Source of the DNA: Teichococcus deserti
GTDB lineage: Bacteria > Pseudomonadota > Alphaproteobacteria > Acetobacterales > Acetobacteraceae
Length of the DNA stretch: 36,221 bases
Assembly: GCF_001982615.1 (NCBI RefSeq)
Contig: NZ_MLCO01000184.1
Coordinates: forward strand, 1 to 36,221
Direction: 5' to 3'
The position numbers were made by a program, and so were the translations under genes. The notes beneath the pieces are model-generated. The model worked only from the letters and a program-made list of their open reading frames with translations. It searched no databases and was not told where the DNA came from. Positions 14,172 through 24,626 of this stretch are shown here, one piece after another (within the stretch, counting starts at the first letter, position 1; every line of letters starts with the position of its first letter).

Positions 14172-14254
14172 GGAGGGGTGCCCGAGTGGCTAAAGGGGGC
14201 GGACTGTAAATCCGCTGGCGCACGCCTACGTTGGTTCGAATCCAACCCCCTCCA
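14172..14254 (+). tRNA. tRNA-Tyr (GTA)
   Basis: Acceptor GGAGGGG (14172-14178) pairs with CCCCTCC (14247-14253), with discriminator A at 14254. The anticodon stem GCGGA/TCCGC (14199-14203/14211-14215) frames loop CTGTAAA with anticodon GTA at 14206-14208. The T arm is GTTGG-TTCGAAT-CCAAC. The extended variable arm is as expected for a class II tRNA. The 3' CCA is not encoded. Confidence 0.95.
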
Positions 14255-14256
14255 TA

Positions 14257-14300
14257 TTCCGGCCCTCTTGTCGCGACGGTGTCGCGGTTGATGGCCGGAA
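14257..14300 (+). other. Nested stem-loop in the tRNA-Tyr/tRNA-Gly spacer
   Basis: TTCCGGCC (14257-14264) pairs with GGCCGGAA (14293-14300). Inside it CGCGAC (14272-14277) pairs with GTCGCG (14281-14286) around GGT. It begins three bases after the tRNA-Tyr discriminator. It may guide RNase processing of the polycistronic transcript or act as a partial terminator; no T-run follows. Confidence 0.5.
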
Positions 14301-14358
14301 CCACCATCCCGGCAGGAGGCGCCACGGCGCGGACGTCACTCTGTGGCGATCGCGCGGT

Positions 14359-14432
14359 GCGGGTGTAGCTCAATGGTAGAGCCCCAGCCTTCCAAGCTGG
14401 TTGTGCGGGTTCGATTCCCGTCACCCGCTCCA
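14359..14432 (+). tRNA. tRNA-Gly (TCC)
   Basis: Acceptor GCGGGTG (14359-14365) pairs with CACCCGC (14422-14428), discriminator T, and CCA is encoded at 14430-14432. The anticodon stem CCAGC/GCTGG (14384-14388/14396-14400) frames anticodon TCC at 14391-14393. The T arm is GCGGG-TTCGATT-CCCGT. Cotranscribed with tRNA-Tyr and tuf. Confidence 0.96.
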
Positions 14433-14471
14433 ACTTGTTCGGAGCGGGCGTTGGGCCATGGGCGTTTCTGC

Positions 14472-14487
14472 GCCGACATCGGCGCTT
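14472..14487 (+). other. Short hairpin in the tuf leader
   Basis: GCGCCGA-CA-TCGGCGC lies between tRNA-Gly and tuf, about 20 bases before the start codon. It could mark a processing site that releases tRNA-Gly from the tuf message. An AGGG follows at proper spacing as the ribosome site. Confidence 0.35.
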
Positions 14488-14508
14488 GACCGACAGGGTG
14501 ACCGATAG

Positions 14509-15696
<1,188 letters not shown>

Positions 15697-15727
15697 GCGG
15701 CAGCGGAAGAGAGACAGGCGCCAGAAC

Positions 15728-16036
15728 ATGGACAGCCAGAATATCCGCATCCGCCTCAAGGCGTTCGATCACCGCGTGCTGGATGGCAGCACGCGGGAGA
15801 TCGTGAACACCGCGAAGCGGACGGGCGCGCGCGTGCGTGGCCCGATCCCGCTGCCGACGGAGATCGAGCGGTTCACCGTGAACCGTTCGCCGCACGTCGA
15901 CAAGAAGAGCCGTGAGCAGTTCGAGATCCGGACTCATCGGCGTCTGCTCGATATCGTCGATCCCACCCCGCAGACCGTGGACGCGCTGATGAAGCTCGAC
16001 CTGGCGGCCGGTGTGGACGTCGAGATCAAGCTCTAA
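15728..16036 (+). CDS. rpsJ: 30S ribosomal protein S10
   Basis: A 102-residue protein of the 30S head, also the NusE antitermination factor. It starts [15 protein letters not shown] and carries the conserved [16 protein letters not shown] and [12 protein letters not shown] segments. The ATG at 15728 is chosen although the frame stays open upstream into tuf, because it gives the standard N-terminus and length. First gene of the S10 operon. Confidence 0.98.
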   Translation: MDSQNIRIRLKAFDHRVLDGSTREIVNTAKRTGARVRGPIPLPTEIERFTVNRSPHVDKKSREQFEIRTHRRLLDIVDPTPQTVDALMKLDLAAGVDVEIKL

Positions 16037-16056
16037 GGCCCGGGGAGCAATCTGCC

Positions 16057-16743
16057 ATGGCCGCGAAGAATGGTCGCACCGGCCTGATCGCCAAGAAGCT
16101 GGGGATGACCCGGCTGTTCAATGACGACGGCTCGACCGTGCCCGTCACCGTGCTGCACCTGGACCAGGTGCGCGTGGTGGCCGCCCGCACGGAAGAGAAG
16201 GACGGTTACGCTGCGGTTCAGCTGGGCATTGGCCTGGCGAAGCCGAAGAATGTCTCGAAGCCCAACAAGGGTCACTTCGCCAAGGCGGGTGTCGAGGCTC
16301 CGAAGAAGGTGGTGGAATTCCGCGTGGCCGCTGACGCCGCGCTGGAGCCCGGCACGACGCTGACCGCGGGTCACTTCGTGAAGGGTCAGCTGGTGGACGT
16401 CACCGGCACGTCGAAGGGCAAGGGGTTTGCCGGCGCCATGAAGCGCTGGAACTTCTCGGGCCTCGAAGCGTCGCACGGCGTCTCCATCAGCCACCGTAGC
16501 CACGGTTCGACGGGCAACCGTCAGGATCCGGGCAAGACCTTCAAGAACAAGAAGATGGCTGGCCATCTGGGCGTTGAGCGCATTACCACGCAGAACCTGG
16601 AGATCGCCGGTTTCGATCTCGAGAAGGGTCTGCTGATGGTCAAGGGCGCGGTGCCTGGTGCGAAGGGCGGGTATGTGCTGGTTCGGGACGCCGTGAAGGT
16701 CGCCCGTCCTGCCGATGCGCCGTTCCCCGCGGCCGTGGCCTGA
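16057..16743 (+). CDS. rplC: 50S ribosomal protein L3
   Basis: A 228-residue early-assembly protein at the peptidyl transferase side of 23S rRNA. It begins [15 protein letters not shown]. The loop that reaches the centre contains [11 protein letters not shown], with Q156 equivalent to the glutamine methylated by PrmB in E. coli. A C-terminal Ala/Pro-rich extension is short. Twenty bases follow rpsJ. Confidence 0.98.
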   Translation: MAAKNGRTGLIAKKLGMTRLFNDDGSTVPVTVLHLDQVRVVAARTEEKDGYAAVQLGIGLAKPKNVSKPNKGHFAKAGVEAPKKVVEFRVAADAALEPGTTLTAGHFVKGQLVDVTGTSKGKGFAGAMKRWNFSGLEASHGVSISHRSHGSTGNRQDPGKTFKNKKMAGHLGVERITTQNLEIAGFDLEKGLLMVKGAVPGAKGGYVLVRDAVKVARPADAPFPAAVA

Positions 16744-16753
16744 GGGTTAGGAC

Positions 16754-17374
16754 ATGCAGGTTCCTGTCATCACCCTGGACAACGGCCAGGCCGGCGAGAT
16801 CGAGCTCCCGGAAGCCCTGTTCGCCGCTTCTCCCCGCGCTGACGTGATGGCGCGCGTGGTGCACTGGCAGCTCGCCAAGCGCCGCGCCGGCACCCACAAG
16901 GTGAAGGGCATGGGCGAGGTTTCTGGCACCACCAAGAAGCCGTATCGCCAGAAGGGCACGGGCAACGCCCGCCAGGGCTCGCTGCGCGCGCCGCAGTTCC
17001 GCACCGGCGGCGCCGTGCACGGCCCGGTCGTGCGCGACCATGGCTACTCGCTGAACAAGAAGGTCCGCCGCCTGGGCCTGATCAGCGCGCTGAGCCAGAA
17101 GGCCGCCGAAGGCAAGCTGATCGTGCTCGACACGGCGGCGATGGGCGCCGACTTCAAGACCGCCGCCATGGCCTCCAAGGTCAAGGCGCTGGGCTGGAAG
17201 AGCGCGCTGGTCGTCGACGCGACCGTCGACGAGGGCTTCGGTCGCGCCGTGCGCAACCTGAAGAACGTGAACGTGCTGCCGACGCTCGGCGCCAATGTTT
17301 ACGACATTCTGAAGCATGACGTTCTGGCGGTCACCCGTCAGGCCGTCGAGGCGCTGAAGGAGCGGCTGGCATGA
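16754..17374 (+). CDS. rplD: 50S ribosomal protein L4
   Basis: A 206-residue protein lining the nascent-peptide tunnel. The extended loop has [27 protein letters not shown], the region where macrolide resistance mutations occur. In E. coli L4 represses the S10 operon through a leader; here rpsJ has only a 31-base leader after tuf, so that control is probably absent. It overlaps rplW by ATGA. Confidence 0.98.
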   Translation: MQVPVITLDNGQAGEIELPEALFAASPRADVMARVVHWQLAKRRAGTHKVKGMGEVSGTTKKPYRQKGTGNARQGSLRAPQFRTGGAVHGPVVRDHGYSLNKKVRRLGLISALSQKAAEGKLIVLDTAAMGADFKTAAMASKVKALGWKSALVVDATVDEGFGRAVRNLKNVNVLPTLGANVYDILKHDVLAVTRQAVEALKERLA

Positions 17375-17703
17375 GCGAGACCGCGACCAAGAAGCCGAAG
17401 ATCGTGATCTCGCGCGAGAAGATGTATCAGACCATCCTCGCGCCGATGATCACGGAGAAGGCCTCGGGCCTCGCCGAGCAGAGCCAGGTCACCTTCAAGG
17501 TGCCGCTCACGGCGACCAAGCCTGAGATCAAGGCCTCCGTCGAGGGCCTGTTCGGGGTGACTGTCGTCGCCGTGAACACCCTCGTCATGAAGGGCAAGAC
17601 CAAGCGGGTGCGTGGCCGTGAGGGCCAGCGCTCCGACTGGAAGAAGGCGGTCGTCCGCCTGGCCGAGGGCCAGAGCATCGACCTCACCACGGGGCTCGCT
17701 TAA
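17371..17703 (+). CDS. rplW: 50S ribosomal protein L23
   Basis: A 110-residue protein at the tunnel exit, docking site for SRP and trigger factor. The core begins [13 protein letters not shown] and includes [20 protein letters not shown], the rRNA-binding loop. It has an N-terminal extension of about 15 residues relative to E. coli L23. Start ATG overlaps the rplD stop. Confidence 0.98.
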   Translation: MSETATKKPKIVISREKMYQTILAPMITEKASGLAEQSQVTFKVPLTATKPEIKASVEGLFGVTVVAVNTLVMKGKTKRVRGREGQRSDWKKAVVRLAEGQSIDLTTGLA

Positions 17704-17707
17704 CGCC

Positions 17708-18541
17708 ATGGCGCTGAAGCACTTTAACCCGGTTACCCCGAGCCTGCGCGGGACGGTCCTCATCGACCGTTCCGACCTGTTCAAGGGCAAGCCGGTCAAG
17801 CAGCTGACGGAGGGCAAGAGCCACTCCGGCGGCCGCAACAATCATGGCCGCATCACCGTTCGGTTCCGTGGGGGTGGACACAAGCAGTCCTACCGCGTGA
17901 TCGACTTCAAGCGGCGCAAGTTCGACGTGCCGGCCGTCGTTGAGCGGCTGGAATACGATCCGAACCGCACCGCCTTCATCGCGCTGCTGAAGTACGAGGA
18001 TGGCGAGCTCGCCTATATCCTCGCGCCGCAGCGCCTGAAGGTGGGCGACACGGTGGTGGCCGGTGAGCGCGTCGACATCAAGCCGGGCAACGCGATGCCG
18101 CTCGGCTCGATCCCGGTCGGCACGATCATCTACAACATCGAGATGAAGCCCGGCGCCGGCGGCAAGATCGCCCGTTCGGCTGGCACCTTCTGCCAGCTGG
18201 TCGGCAAGGATGCCGGCTATGCGCAGGTCAAGCTGCAGTCGGGCGAGCTGCGCCTGATGCGTGGCGAGTGCATGGCTTCGATCGGTGCGGTGTCCAACCC
18301 GGACAACCAGAACCAGCATCTTGGTAAGGCCGGCCGCTCGCGCTGGCTGGGCCGCAAGCCGCATCAGCGCGGCGTCGTCATGAACCCGGTCGACCACCCG
18401 CATGGTGGTGGTGAAGGCCGGACCTCGGGCGGCCGTCACCCGGTCACGCCGTGGGGCAAGCCGACCAAGGGCTACAAGACCCGCACCAACAAGCGCACGG
18501 ACAAGCTGATCGTCCGCCGCCGCAACGTGACGAAGGGCTGA
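17708..18541 (+). CDS. rplB: 50S ribosomal protein L2
   Basis: A 277-residue protein near the peptidyl transferase centre and intersubunit bridge B7b. The start [15 protein letters not shown] at 17708 gives the standard N-terminus; the frame stays open further upstream inside rplW. The conserved [13 protein letters not shown] segment contains the histidine important for peptidyl transfer assembly. The C-terminus ends in basic TDKLIVRRR. Confidence 0.98.
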   Translation: MALKHFNPVTPSLRGTVLIDRSDLFKGKPVKQLTEGKSHSGGRNNHGRITVRFRGGGHKQSYRVIDFKRRKFDVPAVVERLEYDPNRTAFIALLKYEDGELAYILAPQRLKVGDTVVAGERVDIKPGNAMPLGSIPVGTIIYNIEMKPGAGGKIARSAGTFCQLVGKDAGYAQVKLQSGELRLMRGECMASIGAVSNPDNQNQHLGKAGRSRWLGRKPHQRGVVMNPVDHPHGGGEGRTSGGRHPVTPWGKPTKGYKTRTNKRTDKLIVRRRNVTKG

Positions 18542-18546
18542 CCGCG

Positions 18547-18825
18547 ATGTCGCGCAGTGTCTGGAAGGGGCCGTTTGTCGACGGCTACCTGCTGAACAAG
18601 GCGGAAGCGGCCCGTGCCTCCACCCGCAACGAGGTCATCAAGATCTGGTCGCGTCGGAGCACGATCCTGCCGCAGTTCGTCGGGCTGACCTTCGGTGTCT
18701 ACAACGGCAAGAAGTTCATTCCCGTCCAGGTGTCCGAGAACATGGTGGGGCATAAGTTCGGCGAGTTCTCGCCGACCCGCACCTTCACCGGGCATTCCTC
18801 GGACAAGAAGGCGAAGCGGGGCTAA
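18547..18825 (+). CDS. rpsS: 30S ribosomal protein S19
   Basis: A 92-residue 30S head protein near the A-site finger bridge. It starts [15 protein letters not shown] and has [20 protein letters not shown] and the [13 protein letters not shown] segment. Length is standard. Five bases separate it from rplB. Confidence 0.98.
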   Translation: MSRSVWKGPFVDGYLLNKAEAARASTRNEVIKIWSRRSTILPQFVGLTFGVYNGKKFIPVQVSENMVGHKFGEFSPTRTFTGHSSDKKAKRG

Positions 18826-18828
18826 GCG

Positions 18829-19233
18829 ATGAGCAAGCCGAAGCACGAGCGCACGCTCGCCGAAACCGAGGCGAAGGCCGTCACCCGGAACATCCGGGTG
18901 TCGCCCTACAAGCTGAACCTGGCCGCTGGTCTGATCCGGGGCAAGAAGGCGCAGGACGCGGTCGCGATCCTGACCTTCTCCAAGCGCCGCATCGCGCAGA
19001 CCGTGAAGACGACGCTGGAATCGGCAATCGCGAACGCGGAGAACAACCACCAGCTCGACGTCGACCGCCTGGTCGTGTCGCGGGTGGAAGTGGGCCGCGC
19101 CATCGTGATGAAGCGCTTCCACGCCCGCGGCCGCGGCAAGGCGGCGCGGGTGGAGAAGTGGTTCAGCCACCTTTCCATCGTGGTTGCCGAGCAGCCGGTG
19201 CCGACCGAGCCGGCGCAGCAGGAGGCCGCGTAA
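18829..19233 (+). CDS. rplV: 50S ribosomal protein L22
   Basis: A 134-residue tunnel protein. The core runs from [19 protein letters not shown] to the tip loop [18 protein letters not shown], followed by SHLSIVV. It has an N-terminal extension of about 15 residues and an acidic, Pro/Gln-rich C-terminal extension of about 15 residues compared with E. coli L22 (110). Confidence 0.97.
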   Translation: MSKPKHERTLAETEAKAVTRNIRVSPYKLNLAAGLIRGKKAQDAVAILTFSKRRIAQTVKTTLESAIANAENNHQLDVDRLVVSRVEVGRAIVMKRFHARGRGKAARVEKWFSHLSIVVAEQPVPTEPAQQEAA

Positions 19234-19234
19234 C

Positions 19235-19912
19235 ATGGGCCATAAAGTCAATCCGATCGGGCTGCGGCTCGGCATCAACCGCACCTGGGACAGCCGCTGG
19301 TTCGCCGGCGCCGACTATTCCCGGCTGCTGCATGATGACCTGAAGCTCCGCAAGACCCTGAAGGATCGCCTGAAGGGCGCCGGCGTCTCGAAGGTCATCA
19401 TCGAGCGTCCGGCGAAGAAGCCCCGCGTGACGATCCACGCCGCCCGTCCGGGCGTCGTGATCGGCAAGAAGGGCGCCGACATCGAGGTGCTGCGCAAGGA
19501 TCTGGCGAAGCTCGCCGGGGCCGAGGTCGCGCTGAACATCGTCGAGATCCGCAAGCCGGAGATCGAGGCGCAGCTGGTGGCCGAGAGCATCGCCCAGCAG
19601 CTCGAGCGCCGCGTGGCCTTCCGCCGCGCGATGAAGCGTGCCGTGCAGTCCGCCATGCGCCTCGGCGCCGGCGGCATCCGCATCAATTGCGGCGGCCGCC
19701 TGGGCGGCGCCGAGATTGCCCGGATGGAGTGGTATCGCGAGGGCCGGGTGCCGCTGCACACGCTCCGCGCCGATATCGACTATGGCACCGCGACCGCGAA
19801 GACGACCTATGGCACCTGCGGTGTGAAGGTCTGGATCTTCAAGGGCGAGATCATGGCCCATGATCCGCTGGCGCAGGACAAGCGCGCCGCGGAGCAGGCG
19901 CCGCAGCGCTGA
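19235..19912 (+). CDS. rpsC: 30S ribosomal protein S3
   Basis: A 225-residue protein of the mRNA entry site with helicase function. It starts [13 protein letters not shown]; this ATG one base after the rplV stop gives the standard start, although the frame is open further upstream. The KH domain GxxG loop is GKKG at 77-80. The C-terminal domain has [22 protein letters not shown] and the [15 protein letters not shown] segment. Confidence 0.98.
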   Translation: MGHKVNPIGLRLGINRTWDSRWFAGADYSRLLHDDLKLRKTLKDRLKGAGVSKVIIERPAKKPRVTIHAARPGVVIGKKGADIEVLRKDLAKLAGAEVALNIVEIRKPEIEAQLVAESIAQQLERRVAFRRAMKRAVQSAMRLGAGGIRINCGGRLGGAEIARMEWYREGRVPLHTLRADIDYGTATAKTTYGTCGVKVWIFKGEIMAHDPLAQDKRAAEQAPQR

Positions 19913-19924
19913 GGATACGAGACA

Positions 19925-20347
19925 ATGCTTTCTCCGAAGCGCACGCGGTTCCGTAAGGCGCACAAGGGTCGGATCAAGGGCGTGGCGAAGGGCGGCTTCT
20001 CGCTGTCCTTCGGCGGCTTTGGCCTCAAGGCGATGGAGCCGGAGCGGGTCACCGCCCGGCAGATCGAGGCGGCTCGCCGCGCGATCACCCGCGCCATGAA
20101 GCGCCAGGGGCGCGTCTGGATCCGCATTTTCCCGGACGTCCCCGTCTCCACGAAGCCGGCGGAAGTCCGCATGGGTTCTGGCAAGGGTGCGCCCGAATAC
20201 TGGGTTGCCCGTGTCAAGCCGGGTCGCATCATGTTCGAGATCGACGGCGTGTCGGTCGAGACGGCGCGTGAGGCGCTGGGTCTCGGCGCGGCCAAGCTGC
20301 CGATCAAGACCAAGCTCGTGACCCGCCTGGGCGCGGCGGAGGCCTGA
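19925..20347 (+). CDS. rplP: 50S ribosomal protein L16
   Basis: A 140-residue protein at the A-tRNA elbow site. It starts [16 protein letters not shown]. The loop [18 protein letters not shown], with arginines near the peptidyl transferase centre, and the C-terminal LPIKTKLV are typical. Twelve bases follow rpsC, with GAGG near the start. Confidence 0.98.
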   Translation: MLSPKRTRFRKAHKGRIKGVAKGGFSLSFGGFGLKAMEPERVTARQIEAARRAITRAMKRQGRVWIRIFPDVPVSTKPAEVRMGSGKGAPEYWVARVKPGRIMFEIDGVSVETAREALGLGAAKLPIKTKLVTRLGAAEA

Positions 20348-20351
20348 GCCG

Positions 20352-20558
20352 ATGACCAAGATCGTGGATGTCCGCGGCAAGACCGCGGACGAGCTGAAGA
20401 CGATGCTGCTGGATCTCCGCAAGGAGCAGTTCAATCTGCGCTTCCAGCGCGCGACTGGCCAGCTTGAGGCGGTTTCCCGCATCAAGGTGGTGCGCCGCGA
20501 CATCGCCCGTGTTAAGACCGTGCTGGCCGAGCAGTCCCGCTCGGCCGCCAAGGCCTGA
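20352..20558 (+). CDS. rpmC: 50S ribosomal protein L29
   Basis: A 68-residue two-helix protein at the tunnel exit beside L23. It has the signature [18 protein letters not shown] followed by [16 protein letters not shown]. Length matches the family. Confidence 0.97.
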   Translation: MTKIVDVRGKTADELKTMLLDLRKEQFNLRFQRATGQLEAVSRIKVVRRDIARVKTVLAEQSRSAAKA

Positions 20559-20576
20559 CGAGAGGAGACCCCGGCA

Positions 20577-20870
20577 ATGCCGAAGCGCGTCCTCACCGGG
20601 CGGGTGGTCAGCGACAAGATGGACAAGACCGTGACGGTGCTTGTCGAGCGTCGCGTGATGCATCCGCTCTACAAGAAGTTCATCCGGCGCTCGAAGAAGT
20701 ATGCCGCGCATGACGACGCCAACCTGTGCAAGGAAGGCGACGTCGTGTCGATCGAGGAGTGCCGGCCGATCAGCAAGCGGAAGACCTGGCTGGTGATCGA
20801 GCGCAATGGCGCCTCGGTGACCACGCCCGGCTTCTCTGCCGACGCGGCCCCGGTTGCGGCGCAGGCCTGA
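20577..20870 (+). CDS. rpsQ: 30S ribosomal protein S17
   Basis: A 97-residue OB-fold protein of the 30S body. It starts [21 protein letters not shown], with the conserved [14 protein letters not shown] and [12 protein letters not shown]. The C-terminus carries an Ala/Pro tail of about 15 residues not needed for the fold. Last gene of the S10 operon proper. Confidence 0.97.
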   Translation: MPKRVLTGRVVSDKMDKTVTVLVERRVMHPLYKKFIRRSKKYAAHDDANLCKEGDVVSIEECRPISKRKTWLVIERNGASVTTPGFSADAAPVAAQA

Positions 20871-20885
20871 GGGACGGACTGACCG

Positions 20886-21254
20886 ATGATTATCGTTGAG
20901 TCCAACCTCGAGGTTGCCGACAACTCCGGTGCGCGCCGCGTGCAGTGCATCAAGGTGCTCGGCGGCTCCAAGCGCCGCACCGCCTCGGTCGGCGACGTCA
21001 TCGTGGTGTCCGTGAAGGAAGCGATTCCCCGCGGCAAGGTGAAGAAGGGTGACGTGCAGCGCGCGGTGATCGTGCGCACCGCCTACCCGGTTCGCCGCCA
21101 GGACGGCACCGCCATCCGCTTCGATCGCAATGCCGCCGTTCTGATCAACAAGCAGAACGAGCCGATCGGCACGCGCATCTTTGGCCCGGTCGTTCGTGAG
21201 CTGCGCGCGCGCAAGTTCATGAAGATCATCTCGCTGGCGCCGGAGGTTCTGTAA
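20886..21254 (+). CDS. rplN: 50S ribosomal protein L14
   Basis: A 122-residue intersubunit-bridge protein, also the target of the RsfS silencing factor. It starts [27 protein letters not shown] and ends [23 protein letters not shown]. It begins the spc set, but follows rpsQ by only 15 bases with no promoter seen, so the two operons are probably one transcript. Confidence 0.98.
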   Translation: MIIVESNLEVADNSGARRVQCIKVLGGSKRRTASVGDVIVVSVKEAIPRGKVKKGDVQRAVIVRTAYPVRRQDGTAIRFDRNAAVLINKQNEPIGTRIFGPVVRELRARKFMKIISLAPEVL

Positions 21255-21256
21255 CC

Positions 21257-21574
21257 ATGGCCGCGAAGATCAAGAAGGGCGACCGCGTCCAGATCCTCAC
21301 GGGTAAGGACAAGGGCAAGCGCGGCGAAGTGCTGCGCGTGCTGCCTGAGGAAGGCCGCGCCATCGTGCAGGGCCTGAACATCGTGAAGCGCCACACCAAG
21401 CCGAAGGGCATGGGGCAGCAGGGCGGCATCGTCGAGAAGGAGGCGTCGCTCGACCTCTCCAACATCGCGCTGATCGACCCGAAGTCCGACAAGCCCACCC
21501 GCGTCGGCTTCAAGGTGCTCGAAGACGGCAAGAAGGTCCGGGTCGCGAAGGCCTCGGGCGAGGTGATCGCATGA
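21257..21574 (+). CDS. rplX: 50S ribosomal protein L24
   Basis: A 105-residue assembly-initiator protein with a KOW motif ([21 protein letters not shown], 5-25) and the extended hairpin [22 protein letters not shown]. It overlaps rplE by ATGA. Confidence 0.98.
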   Translation: MAAKIKKGDRVQILTGKDKGKRGEVLRVLPEEGRAIVQGLNIVKRHTKPKGMGQQGGIVEKEASLDLSNIALIDPKSDKPTRVGFKVLEDGKKVRVAKASGEVIA

Positions 21575-22131
21575 GCGAGGCGAAGGAACTGCCGCGCCTG
21601 CAGCAGCTGTATGCTGATGTGGTGCGGAAGAAGCTGCAGGACGAGTTCAGCTATGGCAGCCCGATGGAGCTGCCGAAGCTGTCCAAGATCGTCATCAACA
21701 TGGGTGTTGGCGAAGCCGCGGGCGACCAGAAGAAGCTCGAGGCGGCGCTGGCCGACCTGACGATGATCGCCGGCCAGAAGCCGGTGAAGACCCTGGCGAA
21801 GAAGGCGATCGCCGGCTTCAAGATCCGCCAGGGCCAGGCCATCGGCTGCAAGGTCACGCTGCGTCGCGCCCGGATGTACGAGTTCCTGGACCGCCTGGTC
21901 ACCATCGCGCTGCCGCGCATGCGTGACTTCCGTGGCATTCCTGGTAATAGGGGCTTCGACGGCCGTGGCAACTACTCGCTCGGCCTGAAGGAGCAGATCG
22001 TGTTCCCCGAAATCAGCTATGATAAGGTGGACGCGATCCGTGGCATGGACATCGTCTTCGTCACGACCGCGAAGACGGACAAGGAAGCCAAGGCCCTGCT
22101 GAAGGGCTTCGACCTCCCGTTCGTCAACTGA
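21571..22131 (+). CDS. rplE: 50S ribosomal protein L5
   Basis: A 186-residue protein that carries 5S rRNA. It contains [22 protein letters not shown], the P-site-tRNA loop, and the [29 protein letters not shown] signature in two halves. Length is normal. The start overlaps the rplX stop. Confidence 0.98.
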   Translation: MSEAKELPRLQQLYADVVRKKLQDEFSYGSPMELPKLSKIVINMGVGEAAGDQKKLEAALADLTMIAGQKPVKTLAKKAIAGFKIRQGQAIGCKVTLRRARMYEFLDRLVTIALPRMRDFRGIPGNRGFDGRGNYSLGLKEQIVFPEISYDKVDAIRGMDIVFVTTAKTDKEAKALLKGFDLPFVN

Positions 22132-22143
22132 GTTGGGAAAACC

Positions 22144-22160
22144 GCCCGGATGGTCCGGGC
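22144..22160 (+). other. Hairpin in the rplE-rpsN spacer
   Basis: Perfect 7-bp stem GCCCGGA-TGG-TCCGGGC in the longest spacer within the spc run (52 bases), just upstream of the rpsN ribosome site GGAGG. It could tune rpsN translation or mark an RNase site. E. coli S8 binds the spc mRNA near the rplE start, not here, so an S8 role is only a guess. Confidence 0.4.
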
Positions 22161-22183
22161 AGGTTCCGGAGGATTTAGACCGC

Positions 22184-22489
22184 ATGGCCAAGACATCGGC
22201 TGTCGAGAAGAATCAGCGCCGCGAGCGCCTCTCGAAGCTGCACAATGCCAAGCGCGCCGCCCTGAAGGCCGTGGTGATGAACCGCGAGCTTCCGGTGGAG
22301 GACCGCTTTGAGGCGACGCTGAAGCTCGCCCAGCTGCCGCGCAACGGTGCGAAGGTGCGCGTGCGCCTGCGTTGCGAGCTGACCGGCCGCCCGCGCGGCA
22401 ACTACCGTAAGTTCAAGCTGAGCCGTAACGCGCTCCGTGACCTGGCCTCGACCGGCCAGATCCCGGGTCTCGTCAAGGCCAGCTGGTAA
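22184..22489 (+). CDS. rpsN: 30S ribosomal protein S14 (zinc-free form)
   Basis: A 101-residue 30S head protein. It has the long form with [30 protein letters not shown] and lacks the two CxxC pairs of the zinc-binding version; only one Cys is present. The ATG at 22184 follows GGAGG; the frame also opens at 22133, but that would add a non-conserved stretch over the hairpin. Confidence 0.97.
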   Translation: MAKTSAVEKNQRRERLSKLHNAKRAALKAVVMNRELPVEDRFEATLKLAQLPRNGAKVRVRLRCELTGRPRGNYRKFKLSRNALRDLASTGQIPGLVKASW

Positions 22490-22498
22490 GGGGGCCGC

Positions 22499-22897
22499 AT
22501 GTCGCTGTCCGATCCGCTGGGCGATATGCTCACGCGCATCCGCAACGGGCACCAGGCCCGTAAGGCGCGCATCTCTTCGCCCTCCAGCCGTCTTCGCGCC
22601 GATGTGCTCGAAGTCCTGAAGCGCGAAGGCTACATCCGTGCGTGGCGCTCCGAGCAGGTGCGTCCGGGTGTCGCCGTGCTCGATATCGAGCTGAAGTATT
22701 CCGAGGGTGAGCCCGCGATCAAGGAAATCGAGCGCGTCTCGAAGCCTGGTCGTCGCGTCTACTCGAAGATCAAGGAACTGCCGAAGTTCTACAACGGGCT
22801 CGGCATCTCCATTCTCTCCACGCCGCGTGGCGTGATGAGCGACAATGAGGCCCGCGCTGCCAATGTTGGCGGCGAGGTCCTCTGCCGCGTGTTCTGA
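22499..22897 (+). CDS. rpsH: 30S ribosomal protein S8
   Basis: A 132-residue primary 16S-binding protein. It begins [20 protein letters not shown] and ends with the RNA-binding [20 protein letters not shown] segment. In E. coli it is the translational repressor of the spc operon. Confidence 0.98.
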   Translation: MSLSDPLGDMLTRIRNGHQARKARISSPSSRLRADVLEVLKREGYIRAWRSEQVRPGVAVLDIELKYSEGEPAIKEIERVSKPGRRVYSKIKELPKFYNGLGISILSTPRGVMSDNEARAANVGGEVLCRVF

Positions 22898-22910
22898 GGG
22901 AGGGATAGAT

Positions 22911-23444
22911 ATGTCGCGCGTCGGCAAGTATCCCGTCCCCGTTCCCGCGGGCGTCACCGTCACCCTCTCCGGCAAGACCATCACCGCCAAGGGCAAGCTC
23001 GGCGAGCTCTCGCTGGCGCTGACCGATGCGGTCGAGGTCGAGGTGGAGAACAACCAGGTTGCCGTGAAGCCGCTGGGCGAGGACCGTCGGTCCCGTACCC
23101 TCTGGGGCACCACCCGCAGCCTGATCAACGGCATGTGCGTCGGCGTTTCCACCGGCTTCTCGAAGTCGATGGAAATCACCGGCACCGGCTACCGCGCCGC
23201 GGTGCAGGGCAGCGACCTGGTGCTGAACCTCGGGTTCAGCCACGAGATCCGCTATCCCGTCCCGGCTGGCATCAAGATCACCTGCGAGCGTCCGACCGCC
23301 ATCAAGGTCGAGGGCGTGGACAAGCAGAAGGTCGGCCAGGTGGCTGCCGAGATCCGCGGCTATCGCGGCCCCGAGCCCTACAAGGGCAAGGGCGTGCGGT
23401 ACACGGACGAGGTCATCCTCCGGAAGGAGGGGAAGAAGAAGTAA
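22911..23444 (+). CDS. rplF: 50S ribosomal protein L6
   Basis: A 177-residue protein near the sarcin-ricin loop and factor-binding site. It begins [15 protein letters not shown], with [18 protein letters not shown] and the C-terminal [19 protein letters not shown]. The ATG at 22911 follows GAGGGAGGG; the frame extends upstream into rpsH without conservation. Confidence 0.98.
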   Translation: MSRVGKYPVPVPAGVTVTLSGKTITAKGKLGELSLALTDAVEVEVENNQVAVKPLGEDRRSRTLWGTTRSLINGMCVGVSTGFSKSMEITGTGYRAAVQGSDLVLNLGFSHEIRYPVPAGIKITCERPTAIKVEGVDKQKVGQVAAEIRGYRGPEPYKGKGVRYTDEVILRKEGKKK

Positions 23445-23445
23445 G

Positions 23446-23808
23446 ATGGCCGACAAGCTCGCATTGCAGCAGCGCCGTCGCGCGCGCCTGCGCTACCAGC
23501 TGCGGATCAAGAGCGGCGGCCGTCCGCGGCTCTCCGTCTTCCGCTCGGGCAAGCACATCTACGCCCAGGTCATCGACGACAGGGCCGGCCGCACGCTCGC
23601 TGCCGCCTCGTCGATCGAGAAGGCGCAGCGGGACAGCCTGCCCACCGGGGCGGACAAGAACGCGGCCAGCGTGGTCGGCAAGCTGCTCGCCGAACGCGCC
23701 CTGGCGGCGGGTGTCACCCAGGTCGTCTTCGACCGTGGCCCCTACCTGTATCACGGCCGGGTGAAAGCCCTGGCGGACGGCGCCCGCGAGGGCGGGCTGT
23801 CGTTCTAA
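23446..23808 (+). CDS. rplR: 50S ribosomal protein L18
   Basis: A 120-residue 5S rRNA-binding protein with [21 protein letters not shown] and the C-terminal [26 protein letters not shown] signature given here in two parts. It starts one base after the rplF stop. Confidence 0.98.
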   Translation: MADKLALQQRRRARLRYQLRIKSGGRPRLSVFRSGKHIYAQVIDDRAGRTLAAASSIEKAQRDSLPTGADKNAASVVGKLLAERALAAGVTQVVFDRGPYLYHGRVKALADGAREGGLSF

Positions 23809-23820
23809 GGAGCACAGAAT

Positions 23821-24435
23821 ATGGCACGTGAACCGAGGAGCGGCGGCGGTGGCGATCGCGACCGCGGCCGCGGCCGTGGCCCGGAGCGCAACAATGAGCG
23901 CGAGCCGGGCGACGAGCTGAAGGACAAGCTGGTCACCATCAACCGCGTCGCCAAGGTGGTGAAGGGTGGCCGTCGCTTCTCCTTCGCCGCCCTGGTCGTG
24001 GTCGGTGACGAGAAGGGCCGCGTGGGCTGGGGCGCCGGCAAGGCGCGCGAGGTGCCTGAGGCGATCCGCAAGGCCACCGAGCGCGCCAAGAAGACGATGA
24101 TCCGCGTCCCGATGCGCGAGGGTCGTACCCTGCATCATGACGTCATCGGCGACTTCGGCGCCGGCCGCGTCATCCTGCGTGCGGCGCCCGCCGGCACCGG
24201 CATCATCGCCGGCGGTCCGATGCGCGCGGTGTTCGAGACGCTGGGCATGGGCGACGTCGTCGCCAAGTGCACCGGCACGACGAACCCGCACAACATGGTC
24301 AAGGCGACCTTCGCCGCCCTGACGCGCTGCACCAGCCCCCGCGCTGTCGCCTCGCGTCGTGGCAAGAAGGTCTCTGACCTGCTGGGTCCGCGCAAGGACG
24401 CCGAGTCTTCGACGGAGGCCGCGGCCAATGTCTGA
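23821..24435 (+). CDS. rpsE: 30S ribosomal protein S5
   Basis: A 204-residue protein of the 30S decoding and mRNA-entry region. Before the dsRBD-like core ([19 protein letters not shown]) it has about 25 extra residues rich in Arg, Gly and Asp ([13 protein letters not shown]), longer than E. coli S5 (167 total). The C-terminal half has the [17 protein letters not shown] segment. The tail is also extended and acidic. It overlaps rpmD by 8 bases. Confidence 0.97.
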   Translation: MAREPRSGGGGDRDRGRGRGPERNNEREPGDELKDKLVTINRVAKVVKGGRRFSFAALVVVGDEKGRVGWGAGKAREVPEAIRKATERAKKTMIRVPMREGRTLHHDVIGDFGAGRVILRAAPAGTGIIAGGPMRAVFETLGMGDVVAKCTGTTNPHNMVKATFAALTRCTSPRAVASRRGKKVSDLLGPRKDAESSTEAAANV

Positions 24436-24625
24436 GAAGAAGACCGTTCGGGTGACGCAGGTCGCGTCGCCCATCGGCCGCAAGCCCGGTCAGCGTGAGA
24501 CGCTGATCGGTCTGGGTCTCAACAAGATCCGCCGTTCGCGCGAGCTGGAGGATACTCCGGCCGTGCGCGGCATGATCCGCAAGGTCGCGCACCTGATCCA
24601 GGTGGGCGAGACCACGGAGAAGTAA
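24428..24625 (+). CDS. rpmD: 50S ribosomal protein L30
   Basis: A 65-residue protein with [28 protein letters not shown] split over its first strand and helix, then [17 protein letters not shown]. The ATG at 24428 lies inside the rpsE 3' end (8-base overlap) in another frame, which implies coupling. Confidence 0.97.
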   Translation: MSEKKTVRVTQVASPIGRKPGQRETLIGLGLNKIRRSRELEDTPAVRGMIRKVAHLIQVGETTEK

Positions 24626-24626
24626 G

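Noticed and set aside
14486-14491. TTGACC as a -35 for a separate tuf promoter
   Set aside because: The matching -10 would fall inside the tuf coding sequence.
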